Source of the DNA: Holophagae bacterium
GTDB taxonomy: Bacteria; Acidobacteriota; Holophagae; Acanthopleuribacterales; Acanthopleuribacteraceae
Assembly (NCBI GenBank): GCA_029263455.1
Contig: JAJCXM010000026.1
Coordinates: forward strand, 62,001-126,000
DNA: 64,000 nucleotides
Reading direction: 5' to 3'
In this document: positions 56,995 to 64,000 of the stretch, piece by piece
How the letters are laid out: each line of letters opens with the position of its first letter
Numbering within the stretch: the stretch's first letter is position 1
Notes under the pieces: model-generated
Databases searched by the model: none
Told to the model about the DNA's origin: nothing
Seen by the model: only the letters and a program-made list of their open reading frames with translations
Made by a program: the position numbers and the translations under genes

Positions 56995-58502
56995 CAGTGA
57001 GTACCTCGGGCCGCTTCTCTACGAGCCGCTGATTTCCATTCAGACGTAGCGGGCTGATCCGTACTAAAGGCAATAGCCGATGAGGTCTTATCGCGAAACG
57101 TCTTGATTGCTGCCGCAATCACCGCTACCTGCTCGTTATGGTCGCAATCATTTGTACTGAACAGTTCCGGATGTTCGTCAATAAACGACGTATTTAGTGC
57201 GCCAGCTTGAAAATCAGCATGCCGTAAGAGTCGCAAGTGAAATTCAACATTATGGGCAATGCCACCAATTTTGTATTCATCCAGCGCTCGAATCATGCGT
57301 GCAATTGACTCTTCACGCGTGGCGCCCCAAGTGGAAAGTTTCGAAATCATGGGATCGTAATAGATTGGAACTTCGTATCCTTGATAGACGCCAGAATCGT
57401 CGCGCACGCCTGGACCGGAAGGCGTACTCAAAAATGTAATCAGTCCAGGAGATGGTCTGAATTTATGCTGCGGATCCTCCGCATAAATACGGCATTCGAC
57501 CGAGTGGCCCACAAATCTGACATCATCTTGAGCTACGGATAACGGTAACCCTGCAGCGATTTCGATTTGCATTCGGACTAAGTCCAGGCCTGTGATCCAT
57601 TCTGTTACAGGGTGTTCAACCTGGAGGCGCGTATTCATTTCCAGAAAATAGACATCGCCTTGCTCGTCCATGAGAAATTCAACGGTGCCGACAGAGTCAT
57701 AGTTAACTGCTTTTGCGGCCTGAACGGCAATAGCCCCAAGTCGCTTGCGCAGTTCACCGTTCACCGCGGGAGATGGCGCTTCTTCAATGACTTTCTGATG
57801 GCGTCTTTGGATGGAACACTCACGTTCGCCAAGATGGATATGTGTGCCTAATTTATCGCTAGCAACTTGAACTTCTATATGTCGCGGTCGTTCTAAGTAT
57901 TTCTCAAGGTAAACCCGACTATCTCCGAAGGCGCCTAAGGCTTCTGACTGAGCTTGGCTGAATGCTGACTCAAACTGGTTTTCTTCGCGCACTAAACGCA
58001 TGCCTTTACCACCGCCGCCAGCGGCTGCCTTCAGCATAACGGGAAAACCTATCTTTTTAGCCTCCACTTTTGCCGATCCCAAGTCAATGTCATCCCACTC
58101 TCCGCCCGGAACGACTGGCACACCTGCCGCCTTCATGACAGCACGTGCAGTCACCTTATCGCCCATCTGGTCAACGGCAAATGCGTTAGGGCCAATAAAA
58201 GTGATACCTTCTTCAGCGCAACGTTTGGAAAACTCGGTCTGTTCACTTAGAAAGCCATAACCTGGATGAATAGCGTCTGCTCCGCATCGTTTTGCCGCCT
58301 TTAGGATTAACTCGCCTTGGAGGTAGGTCTCCTGAGCCGTATTGCCAGGAAGATGGACTGCCTGATCCGCCCAGCGCACATGGAGGCTGTCACGGTCAGC
58401 ATCGGAAAATACGGCGACAGATTGGATATTCATATCGCGCAAACAGCGAATGACTCGAACCGCTATCTCGCCTCTATTGGCAATCAGCACCTTCTTGAAC
58501 AT
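56994..58502 (-). CDS. accC: Biotin carboxylase (acyl-CoA carboxylase alpha, carboxylase part)
   Basis: This enzyme carboxylates biotin on the carrier protein, using ATP and bicarbonate. The 502-residue protein has the family blocks KVLIANRGEIAVRVIRCLRD at its start, ATP-grasp GGGGKGMR, EMNTRLQVEHPVTE and the C-terminal RIYAEDP. At 502 residues it is longer than AccC of E. coli (449) because of a C-terminal extension of about 55 residues. The next gene starts within its stop codon. It belongs to the same operon as purH, priA and recG. Confidence 0.94.
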   Translation of the reverse strand: MFKKVLIANRGEIAVRVIRCLRDMNIQSVAVFSDADRDSLHVRWADQAVHLPGNTAQETYLQGELILKAAKRCGADAIHPGYGFLSEQTEFSKRCAEEGITFIGPNAFAVDQMGDKVTARAVMKAAGVPVVPGGEWDDIDLGSAKVEAKKIGFPVMLKAAAGGGGKGMRLVREENQFESAFSQAQSEALGAFGDSRVYLEKYLERPRHIEVQVASDKLGTHIHLGERECSIQRRHQKVIEEAPSPAVNGELRKRLGAIAVQAAKAVNYDSVGTVEFLMDEQGDVYFLEMNTRLQVEHPVTEWITGLDLVRMQIEIAAGLPLSVAQDDVRFVGHSVECRIYAEDPQHKFRPSPGLITFLSTPSGPGVRDDSGVYQGYEVPIYYDPMISKLSTWGATREESIARMIRALDEYKIGGIAHNVEFHLRLLRHADFQAGALNTSFIDEHPELFSTNDCDHNEQVAVIAAAIKTFRDKTSSAIAFSTDQPATSEWKSAARREAARGTH

Positions 58503-58544
58503 CGTTGACCACCTTTTTGTGAACTCACGGCAACAGGCACATGA

Positions 58545-60089
58545 TCAATGTTTGAAATGGCGAGTACCTGTGAATAAAAGTACCATGTTGTGCTCGTTTG
58601 CGGCTTGAATGACTTCATCATCGCGAATAGAGCCACCGGGTTCAACCACAGAACTGACGCCTGCTGCGGCGGCCGCATCGATGGAATCACGAAAAGGGAA
58701 AAACGCATCGGAGGCCATGGCGCAACCCGTCAAATCGAAGCCTGCCTCACCCGCTTTATGTACGGCCACACGTGCGGAATCGACACGGCTCATCTGTCCA
58801 GCGCCTATCCCAAGTGCCCCTTCAGAATCGGCATAAACAATGGCATTTGACTTGACGTGAACGACGATTTGCCACGCTAGTTCAAGGGCTCGCCATTGGG
58901 CCGTATCTGGGGTTCTGCTTGACACGACCTGCCATTGATCCGCTGGCACGCGTTCGTCATCCAGTTCCTGGACGAGTAATCCACAATCAAGTCGCTTCAA
59001 TTCAAAGCGAGGCGTACGTCGACCATCATCAAGAATCTCAATCACCCGTAAGTTCTTCTTTTTCTTGAAGCGTGACAAGGCTTCGGGTGTGAATGCTGGT
59101 CCAATGACTAACTCAGCAAAGTTTTCATTAATCGCGCGTGCCGTTTCCTCGTCAACCGTTTGGTTAAGGGCAATCACACCGCCAAAGGATGACACGGGGT
59201 CCACACTACGAGCTCTCAGGAAGGCGGCGGCAGGAGAGGCCCCCTGGCCCACACCACACGGATTGGTGTGCTTTACGACCACAGCCGTTAGTTTTTTGAA
59301 CTCACATACGCAGCGCCAAGCGGCGTCCATATCAACAAGATTATTGTAACTCAGTGGTTTACCTTGATGGAGCTTGAAGCCAGGCTGCGGATCACCCCAC
59401 TGATAAAGGGCCGCGTTTTGGTGGGGGTTCTCGCCATACCTCAGCGATTGTGTACGCGAACTTGTCATGCGCAGCACTTCGGGGAATCGAGATTCATTAC
59501 CCGATCTTTGGGCACTGACTTTATCCAGGTAATCGGCAATATAGGCGTCATATTGATAGGTATGGTGAAAAGCCTTACGGGCCATGTCCAATCGGAATGA
59601 AGCCAACTCACCGTCTTGCAGGTCCAAAAAAGACTGATAGTCATTTGGGTCAGTAAGTATGGTGATGTGCTTATGATTTTTCGCCGAAGCTCGAATCATT
59701 GTCGGACCACCAATATCAATTTGTTCGATGGCCTCATCAAACGTCACATCAGGGCGGCTTATGGTTTGCACAAAAGGGTAGAGATTGACAACAACAAGGT
59801 CAATAGCCGAAATACCATGTTCCGTAAGTTGAACGAGGTCGCTATCCAGTTCGTATCTGGCAAGTAACGCGCCGTGGATCTTTGGGTGAAGTGTTTTGAC
59901 ACGGCCTCCTAAGATTTCCGGAAACCCAGTCACTTCACTTACTTTTATGGCCTCAATACCATGGTCCACGAGATGTTGATGAGTGCCTCCGGAACTGACT
60001 ATTTCGTAACCTCGGCTAACCAACTCGGTCGCAAGTTCAGCGATCCCTTTCTTATCCGACACACTAATTAATGCTCGTGAACGCACCAA
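58545..60089 (-). CDS. purH: Bifunctional AICAR formyltransferase / IMP cyclohydrolase
   Basis: PurH carries out the last two steps of IMP synthesis: formylation of AICAR by 10-formyl-THF and ring closure. The 514-residue protein has the IMP cyclohydrolase (MGS-like) domain at about 1-150 ([44 protein letters not shown]) and the AICAR formyltransferase at about 200-514 ([35 protein letters not shown]). The start is TTG 60087-60089 or the adjacent GTG 60084-60086, both after GGGGAGG. It is followed by the biotin carboxylase gene. Confidence 0.96.
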   Translation of the reverse strand: MVRSRALISVSDKKGIAELATELVSRGYEIVSSGGTHQHLVDHGIEAIKVSEVTGFPEILGGRVKTLHPKIHGALLARYELDSDLVQLTEHGISAIDLVVVNLYPFVQTISRPDVTFDEAIEQIDIGGPTMIRASAKNHKHITILTDPNDYQSFLDLQDGELASFRLDMARKAFHHTYQYDAYIADYLDKVSAQRSGNESRFPEVLRMTSSRTQSLRYGENPHQNAALYQWGDPQPGFKLHQGKPLSYNNLVDMDAAWRCVCEFKKLTAVVVKHTNPCGVGQGASPAAAFLRARSVDPVSSFGGVIALNQTVDEETARAINENFAELVIGPAFTPEALSRFKKKKNLRVIEILDDGRRTPRFELKRLDCGLLVQELDDERVPADQWQVVSSRTPDTAQWRALELAWQIVVHVKSNAIVYADSEGALGIGAGQMSRVDSARVAVHKAGEAGFDLTGCAMASDAFFPFRDSIDAAAAAGVSSVVEPGGSIRDDEVIQAANEHNMVLLFTGTRHFKH

Positions 60090-60130
60090 TTTTTCCTCCC
60101 CTAAATCAGTCAGTGATGATGTGTTTTTAT

Positions 60131-60841
60131 TTAACGAGCGCTGTCTATCACAACGCTAGCTTCCTGTTCGACCCTCACAAATGGCGTCCGTGTTGCGTCA
60201 CCGCGGGCCGATGCCCAAGCGTGCTGCCACAATTGGGCAGAGCATTGTGCCAAACTTGAAAAATAGATTGAACTAACACCAAATACAGCAGAGCGCTCGT
60301 CAAAAAGGAAACGAGCGTTACCACCTACGCGCGCATAGTTGACATCAAGTAATCGACCATAATTATCTAATGGGCCTGCGACCGACCGCAAGTACGAAGG
60401 CACATCTTGTTGCTTACGAAAGGCATCGTAACCATCAAAAACAAAAAGGAATTTACGTAATTTGGCATTGGTATAATATTCGAAACCGCGCATGGCCGCG
60501 TCACTTCGACCCCAGGACGGATTAAGCCAGACAGCGAGTAAACCCGAAACGTAGCCCATCTGATAAATAACGCGCGAAAAAGGCGCGCGTCCGTCAATCA
60601 TCTCTGTGATGAGCTGGGTCTCACGCTCAACCATACTTTCACTGACGTTTCGATACGGGATCTTGATGCCCTCGTCTATGCCAGCAAAAAGCTGGTCCCC
60701 GTGACGTTTCACCAAAATCCTTAGACTCTCAGGCAAGATCGAATGGGCACGAACAGCCGCTAGCTTTTGTGGGCGGTGATCCATATCGCCTGCAGAAACC
60801 ATCAAGCACATCAAAAAAGGGAGCAGCCAGAGCGCCTTCAT
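60131..60841 (-). CDS. Unknown exported protein between purH and truA
   Basis: A 236-residue protein with a signal peptide (MKALWLLPFLMCLMVSAG). The mature part is helical with blocks that recall distant zinc-dependent phospholipase C/nuclease S1 proteins (ILPESLRILVKRHGDQLFAG, RAPFSRVIYQMGYVSGLLAV), but the histidine and Asp ligands that such enzymes need are mostly absent, so no activity is claimed. ATG 60841 is preferred over a TTG at 60875-60877, because it begins the signal peptide and removes the overlap with truA. It probably shares the transcript of truA and purH. Confidence 0.65.
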   Translation of the reverse strand: MKALWLLPFLMCLMVSAGDMDHRPQKLAAVRAHSILPESLRILVKRHGDQLFAGIDEGIKIPYRNVSESMVERETQLITEMIDGRAPFSRVIYQMGYVSGLLAVWLNPSWGRSDAAMRGFEYYTNAKLRKFLFVFDGYDAFRKQQDVPSYLRSVAGPLDNYGRLLDVNYARVGGNARFLFDERSAVFGVSSIYFSSLAQCSAQLWQHAWASARGDATRTPFVRVEQEASVVIDSAR

Positions 60842-60873
60842 GTAGCTATTGTACGGGCGATGCCGAGACGGGG

Positions 60874-61698
60874 TCAATCGATTGAAGAGCTCAAATCACG
60901 CGATTGCGTACCTAGAAGCGAATCAGACAGCCATTTTACAAAAGCATCGCCGCTCTCACTCCAAAGAAACGGGCGCGCTCCGTAGAAAACCTCTATCAAA
61001 TGCAAGCCAGCAGCGGGGGCGGTCATGGCCATTTGAGTTCGTTCTCCGCTATTGATACGATCTTCAAATTCTGCCACCGTCCATTCTGCTACTCCCACTT
61101 TAATTAAGCTACCGGCCAGATTACGGACCATGTGATACAAGAAATTTCGCCCAATCACATCAAATACAACAAGATCATTGAGGCGACGTACTCGAGCAGC
61201 ATAAATCGTTGTCACCGTTTCTGTGCGTTTGTCGGCAGCAGCCTGCAAGGCCCTGAAGCAACGGGTTCCAACAAGTGTCTTTGCGCCTAAATCCATATCC
61301 TGATCGTTGAGGCCGCCGGCAACACGCCAGCCAAGATCAGCTGTCATAGGCTCAAGTTCGGCACGGTTGAAGATACAAAAAGAGTATTGTTTGGCTCGTG
61401 CATGATACCGAGCCGAAAACAATGCATCTCGTTCTTGTACCTCAAAGACGTGCATATCGTGCGGTAAAACGTAGTTCAGGGCACGTTGTAGCGACTCGGC
61501 AGGTATGGGATTGTGGCAACTGAATGACACACACTGAGCGCGGGCATGCACGCCCGCATCGGTACGCGAGGAACCGACTGTTCGGACAGCTTCCTGAAGG
61601 ATCTTGGACAGAGCTCGGTTGACCGTCCCTTGCACGGTTTCCCGGTGCGGTTGGATCTGCCACCCGGAATAGGCAGTGCCCCGATAGGCAATCTTCAT
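60874..61698 (-). CDS. truA: tRNA pseudouridine(38-40) synthase TruA
   Basis: TruA makes pseudouridine at positions 38-40 of tRNA anticodon arms. The 274-residue protein starts at ATG 61696-61698 with MKIAYRGTAYSGWQ, where TruA proteins normally begin, and contains the catalytic aspartate in SSRTDAGVHARAQ, the block YVLPHDMHV, and the C-terminal FLYHMVRNLAGSLIKVG. The first motif reads SRTD rather than GRTD, a conservative change. An in-frame extension upstream to 61821 lacks a homologous N-terminus and would run into the promoter of the divergent gene. Confidence 0.94.
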   Translation of the reverse strand: MKIAYRGTAYSGWQIQPHRETVQGTVNRALSKILQEAVRTVGSSRTDAGVHARAQCVSFSCHNPIPAESLQRALNYVLPHDMHVFEVQERDALFSARYHARAKQYSFCIFNRAELEPMTADLGWRVAGGLNDQDMDLGAKTLVGTRCFRALQAAADKRTETVTTIYAARVRRLNDLVVFDVIGRNFLYHMVRNLAGSLIKVGVAEWTVAEFEDRINSGERTQMAMTAPAAGLHLIEVFYGARPFLWSESGDAFVKWLSDSLLGTQSRDLSSSID

Positions 61699-61730
61699 CG
61701 AAATCGTTCTATGCAACGACTTTAGCCTTC

Positions 61731-61760
61731 TTGACAGATTGAAAATTTCGGTGGTATCGT
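61731..61760 (+). promoter_or_regulatory. Candidate sigma-70 promoter for the gene at 61787
   Basis: TTGACA (61731-61736), an 18-bp spacer and TATCGT (61755-61760) predict transcription from about 61767, leaving a 20-base leader with AGGTGA (61777-61782) before the ATG. Confidence 0.55.
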
Positions 61761-61786
61761 CGGCGTGGAAATCCACAGGTGACAAC

Positions 61787-62407
61787 ATGATTACCGGCTT
61801 CAATACCGACGTTAAACACAAGTCGAAAGTCTATCACGTGCAGACGGAAGATAAAGGACGTAAGAATCCTAAGATCGAAACGCTTGTCTACATGGGTGGC
61901 GAGATACTGGATTCTCACCGAACGACTTACGACAGCGATCGTGAGTTGCTTTCCGAAGATGAAATCGTCAACTTGATGGAGTCACAACACAAGAAAGTCA
62001 TCAAAAGTATCAAAATTGGTAAGTACGATACCGGTGAAGATGATGCGGTCGATTTCTTAACCGACCGTGACTTTGACGACGTTATCACGCAATATCTCAG
62101 TACCGAAATGCCCAACGACCAAATACTGCTTGAAGTTGAAGACGCAAGTGACATTAAGCGCGGCGCTTCGAACGCGTTAACCGTAAACGTTAAGACCGCG
62201 GCTCGTAAACCGATCAATGGCGCAAGCGTCAAGATCAAGCTTGTTTCAACCGCACACCGTCCCCGTTTATTGAGTCGAGGCGAAACGAACAAAGAGGGCT
62301 TTTTCAATGCGGAGTTTGATATTCCACCATTGAAAGGCGACGAATTTGCCATTCTCATTCAAGCGTCTAGCGATTTTGGAACGGCGGAATACCGGCAAAC
62401 AGTGTAG
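61787..62407 (+). CDS. Conserved unknown protein with C-terminal Ig-like region
   Basis: A 206-residue soluble protein without signal peptide. The N-terminal block (ITGFNTDVKHKSKVYHVQTE, then NPKIETLVYMGGEI) matches, from memory, a group of unknown proteins in Acidobacteriota and Myxococcota; it is strongly conserved-looking and precedes an acidic helical middle (about 45-110). The C-terminal part (about 115-206) reads as an Ig-like/carboxypeptidase-regulatory beta domain (LTVNVKTAARKPINGASVKI, NKEGFFNAEFDIP). AGGTGA 4 bp upstream of ATG 61787 fixes the start; an in-frame ATG at 61739 would lie inside the promoter. Confidence 0.8.
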   Translation: MITGFNTDVKHKSKVYHVQTEDKGRKNPKIETLVYMGGEILDSHRTTYDSDRELLSEDEIVNLMESQHKKVIKSIKIGKYDTGEDDAVDFLTDRDFDDVITQYLSTEMPNDQILLEVEDASDIKRGASNALTVNVKTAARKPINGASVKIKLVSTAHRPRLLSRGETNKEGFFNAEFDIPPLKGDEFAILIQASSDFGTAEYRQTV

Positions 62408-62414
62408 GTAGCAG

Positions 62415-62687
62415 CTAGTTGATTAATTCTTTGAGCTGCTTGCCAACCTTGAAGTAAGGGACCCGTTTGGCCGGAACTTTTACACTGGTACCTGTTCTCG
62501 GGTTACGTCCCACACGGCGACCACGCGCCCTGATTCTGAAACTACCAAACCCACGTAATTCCACACCCTCGCCACGGTTGAGGGCCTCAATGATGCTTTC
62601 AAGAAATGTATTAACTACCTCTTCAGCATCTCTTTTGCTTAAAAGCGTTGCCTTCGCTACGGCTTCTATTAGATCAGCTTTGGTCAT
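62415..62687 (-). CDS. HU/IHF-family DNA-binding protein
   Basis: A 90-residue histone-like protein that bends DNA and shapes the nucleoid. It has the full fold: MTKADLIEAVAKATLLSKRD, EALNRGEGVELRGFGSFRIR, the DNA-binding arm RGRRVGRNPRTG, and KVPAKRVPYFKVGKQLKELI. The NPRTG proline and arm match HU and IHF. Whether it forms homodimers cannot be told. A promoter fits upstream at 62764-62792. It converges on the conserved unknown gene. Confidence 0.95.
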   Translation of the reverse strand: MTKADLIEAVAKATLLSKRDAEEVVNTFLESIIEALNRGEGVELRGFGSFRIRARGRRVGRNPRTGTSVKVPAKRVPYFKVGKQLKELIN

Positions 62688-62763
62688 TGCGTCACCCTCG
62701 AATCCACGAACAGTCCGCAGGCGTTAATAGCCCTAAGTGATTGTAAAACTTAGATATACTATC

Positions 62764-62792
62764 AAAATAATCAGTGAGAGTTAAAAAGTCAA
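62764..62792 (-). promoter_or_regulatory. Candidate sigma-70 promoter for the HU gene
   Basis: On the minus strand TTGACT (62787-62792), a 17-bp spacer and TATTTT (62764-62769) precede the HU gene, whose ATG lies about 75 bp downstream. Confidence 0.45.
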
Positions 62793-62795
62793 CCA

Positions 62796-63113
62796 CTAAG
62801 TCTGGGCGCGATGTCTTGTAGGGGGTCCAACAAGCTTCAGTTGAACCACATTTGGACAAAACACTTGAAACTGTGATGTTAATCGATTCAGGCGCTCATA
62901 CAAGGCCTCAACCCAGGCCCGTTCATCCAAATACAGTGTCAATATGCCACTTACAAGTTCCAAACGTTTCACATGGCGAGCGGCGATATCTCCAATGACG
63001 TCAACAAGATGGGCTTGTAAGTGGGCTTCAGCAACAGGTTTACGAGCCATCAAAGTCGCGTTCTTAGCCAATATGTCACCTAACTTAACGGTCTTGGAAA
63101 GTCTTTTTCTCAC
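62796..63113 (-). CDS. DUF721 (DciA-like) protein
   Basis: A 105-residue protein matching the DUF721 pattern: a helical N-terminal part (LARKPVAEAHL-like MARKPVAEAHLQAHLVDVIG), then AARHVKRLELVSGILTLYLD, ERAWVEALYERLNRL, and VVQLKLVG. DUF721 includes DciA, which loads the replicative helicase in many bacteria that lack DnaC. It is shorter than typical DciA, so the replication role is an inference. GTG at 63111-63113 is chosen because GGGAG lies 4 bp upstream; a TTG at 63131 is also in frame. Confidence 0.68.
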   Translation of the reverse strand: MRKRLSKTVKLGDILAKNATLMARKPVAEAHLQAHLVDVIGDIAARHVKRLELVSGILTLYLDERAWVEALYERLNRLTSQFQVFCPNVVQLKLVGPPTRHRAQT

Positions 63114-63266
63114 GTGTCTCCCTACCAGCAAACAGGCTCCGACTAAGCCCGAAACCCTGCGGTATCTTTTTGGTTCATATCACCTAACAACAGCAAATCA
63201 AGACACATGGCTTTGTGGCACAAGGATTGCTCCATTCCCAGCGTCTGACTTGACTGGGAGATTCTA

Positions 63267-64000
63267 ATGCTACAACGTATTTTCGCCTTAACGCTGCTTT
63301 CTACCACCTTGGCGATGGCAAACGTTGACGTTCGAACCAATATCGCCGGAGTTTACCACGAAGGTCAGAACGAACTCATCGGCAGTTTTACGTTGGCAGT
63401 AAACGGAAATGACTTTGAAGCAGCCTCTCCAACCACGCCGATCTACATTCGCTTTCGAATTGTTCGGGCCAATGGCTGGGCAAAGACACGGGTTGATTTA
63501 AGAACTGGCTCACTCAAAAACGTTCCAATCAACTTGGCGCTTTCTGTTGACGGACAGGCCATTATGAATCCGGGACTGCCGACCAACGCCATACAACTAG
63601 TGAGACTGGTACAAGGTGAACGAGACGGTTGGATCCGTGTCAACTATCCGTCTTCGAGTTGGTTACAGGTAGCGGGCTTTCCTGCCCCGCCAGATAACAA
63701 TAACGTCGTGTCCATGTCGTTGGGTTTAGACGCACTGTCTTCGGTGAGACCAGGTGCATCAACCGTCACCCAAGGTAATGAGTTTGATGACGGCAGTGGC
63801 TTAGCAAACACGGAACTATGTACCGATTACTCCAACACACCTACTTTTACACCCGGCGACTTGGATTTCCTCGATTTCATCGCCTTTGACGATGAGACGA
63901 CAGGTGTCGAGGATGGCATACCCAACCCAGGTAATAACGCGGGCGTAACCTTTTCCAACGATAACCAAATTGCACGCGGAGAACTTTACGTCGCCCGTTT
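63267..64000 (+). CDS. Exported protein, 3' end outside window
   Basis: The frame is open from ATG 63267 to the right edge (244 codons), so the protein continues. GGGAG about 6 bp upstream supports the start. It has a signal peptide (MLQRIFALTLLSTTLAMA) and a beta-rich mature part (NVDVRTNIAGVYHEGQNELI, IYIRFRIVRANGWAKT, IQLVRLVQGERDGWIRVNYP). No family is recognised. It stands alone, divergent from the DUF721-like gene. Confidence 0.8.
   Translation, partial: MLQRIFALTLLSTTLAMANVDVRTNIAGVYHEGQNELIGSFTLAVNGNDFEAASPTTPIYIRFRIVRANGWAKTRVDLRTGSLKNVPINLALSVDGQAIMNPGLPTNAIQLVRLVQGERDGWIRVNYPSSSWLQVAGFPAPPDNNNVVSMSLGLDALSSVRPGASTVTQGNEFDDGSGLANTELCTDYSNTPTFTPGDLDFLDFIAFDDETTGVEDGIPNPGNNAGVTFSNDNQIARGELYVAR

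Noticed and set aside
61927-62358. 143-codon minus-strand frame inside the conserved unknown gene
   Set aside because: It is antisense to a gene with promoter, ribosome binding site and patterned protein, and is Ser/Leu-rich as expected of a shadow frame.

Overview
The window reads as chromosomal DNA of a Gram-negative bacterium, most likely an Acidobacteriota of the Holophagae/Acanthopleuribacter type (inference). The pointers are a secreted VWA protein of the acidobacterial type, two Ser/Thr-kinase-TPR genes each followed by an ECF sigma factor of the TIGR02999 type, DUF3857/transglutaminase exported proteins, a patatin fused to an Omp85 barrel, several lipoproteins and many secreted beta-propeller proteins. 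Genes are dense and lie on both strands. I saw no rRNA, tRNA, CRISPR array, prophage, insertion sequence or recognisable defence locus.

Layout. 1-4.1 kb: 3' part of mutS2, then arginine biosynthesis (argR divergent from argGH). 4.3-9.1 kb: an exported FG-GAP-like protein, then the first kinase-sigma pair. 9.4-13.3 kb: two translationally coupled DUF3857 proteins, one with an intact transglutaminase triad and one whose cysteine site is lost. 13.4-27.3 kb: an accessory stretch rich in exported proteins (patatin-Omp85, subtilisin, PQQ-like propeller, two lipoproteins, a BNR-like propeller with a truncated second copy, a frameshifted beta-helix protein, a MarR-GNAT fusion, a sialidase-like protein). 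27.3-31.7 kb: TonB and the second kinase-sigma pair. 31.9-41.9 kb: membrane and housekeeping genes (two PH-domain proteins, rlmN, a zinc alcohol dehydrogenase, floA, a DUF368 transporter, a Nudix hydrolase). 42-48.8 kb: sugar dehydrogenase, tldD-pmbA, a DUF1573 protein, an Fpg/Nei glycosylase, an RDD protein. 48.8-61.7 kb: a long minus-strand series, truA - unknown - purH - biotin carboxylase - BCCP - priA - VWA - recG, followed after a gap by a TPR protein and the RDD protein. 61.7-64 kb: a conserved unknown protein, HU, a DUF721-like protein and the start of an exported protein that runs off the right edge.

How parts work together. ArgR probably controls argGH through the shared intergenic region. 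Each kinase-sigma pair looks like a signalling unit in which a membrane-anchored kinase controls its neighbouring sigma factor; both sigma factors carry a threonine where other ECF factors have the acidic region-2.2 motif, which suggests phosphorylation-gated sigma activity. The most notable non-standard features are these two modules, the active/inactive transglutaminase pair, a duplicated 3' fragment of the BNR gene flanking a two-lipoprotein segment, a probable C-terminal tail shared by several secreted proteins, a MarR-GNAT gene that looks leaderless and self-regulated through a near-perfect palindrome, and apparent frameshifts in the beta-helix gene and possibly at the end of argH. No wholly new system could be demonstrated from sequence alone.
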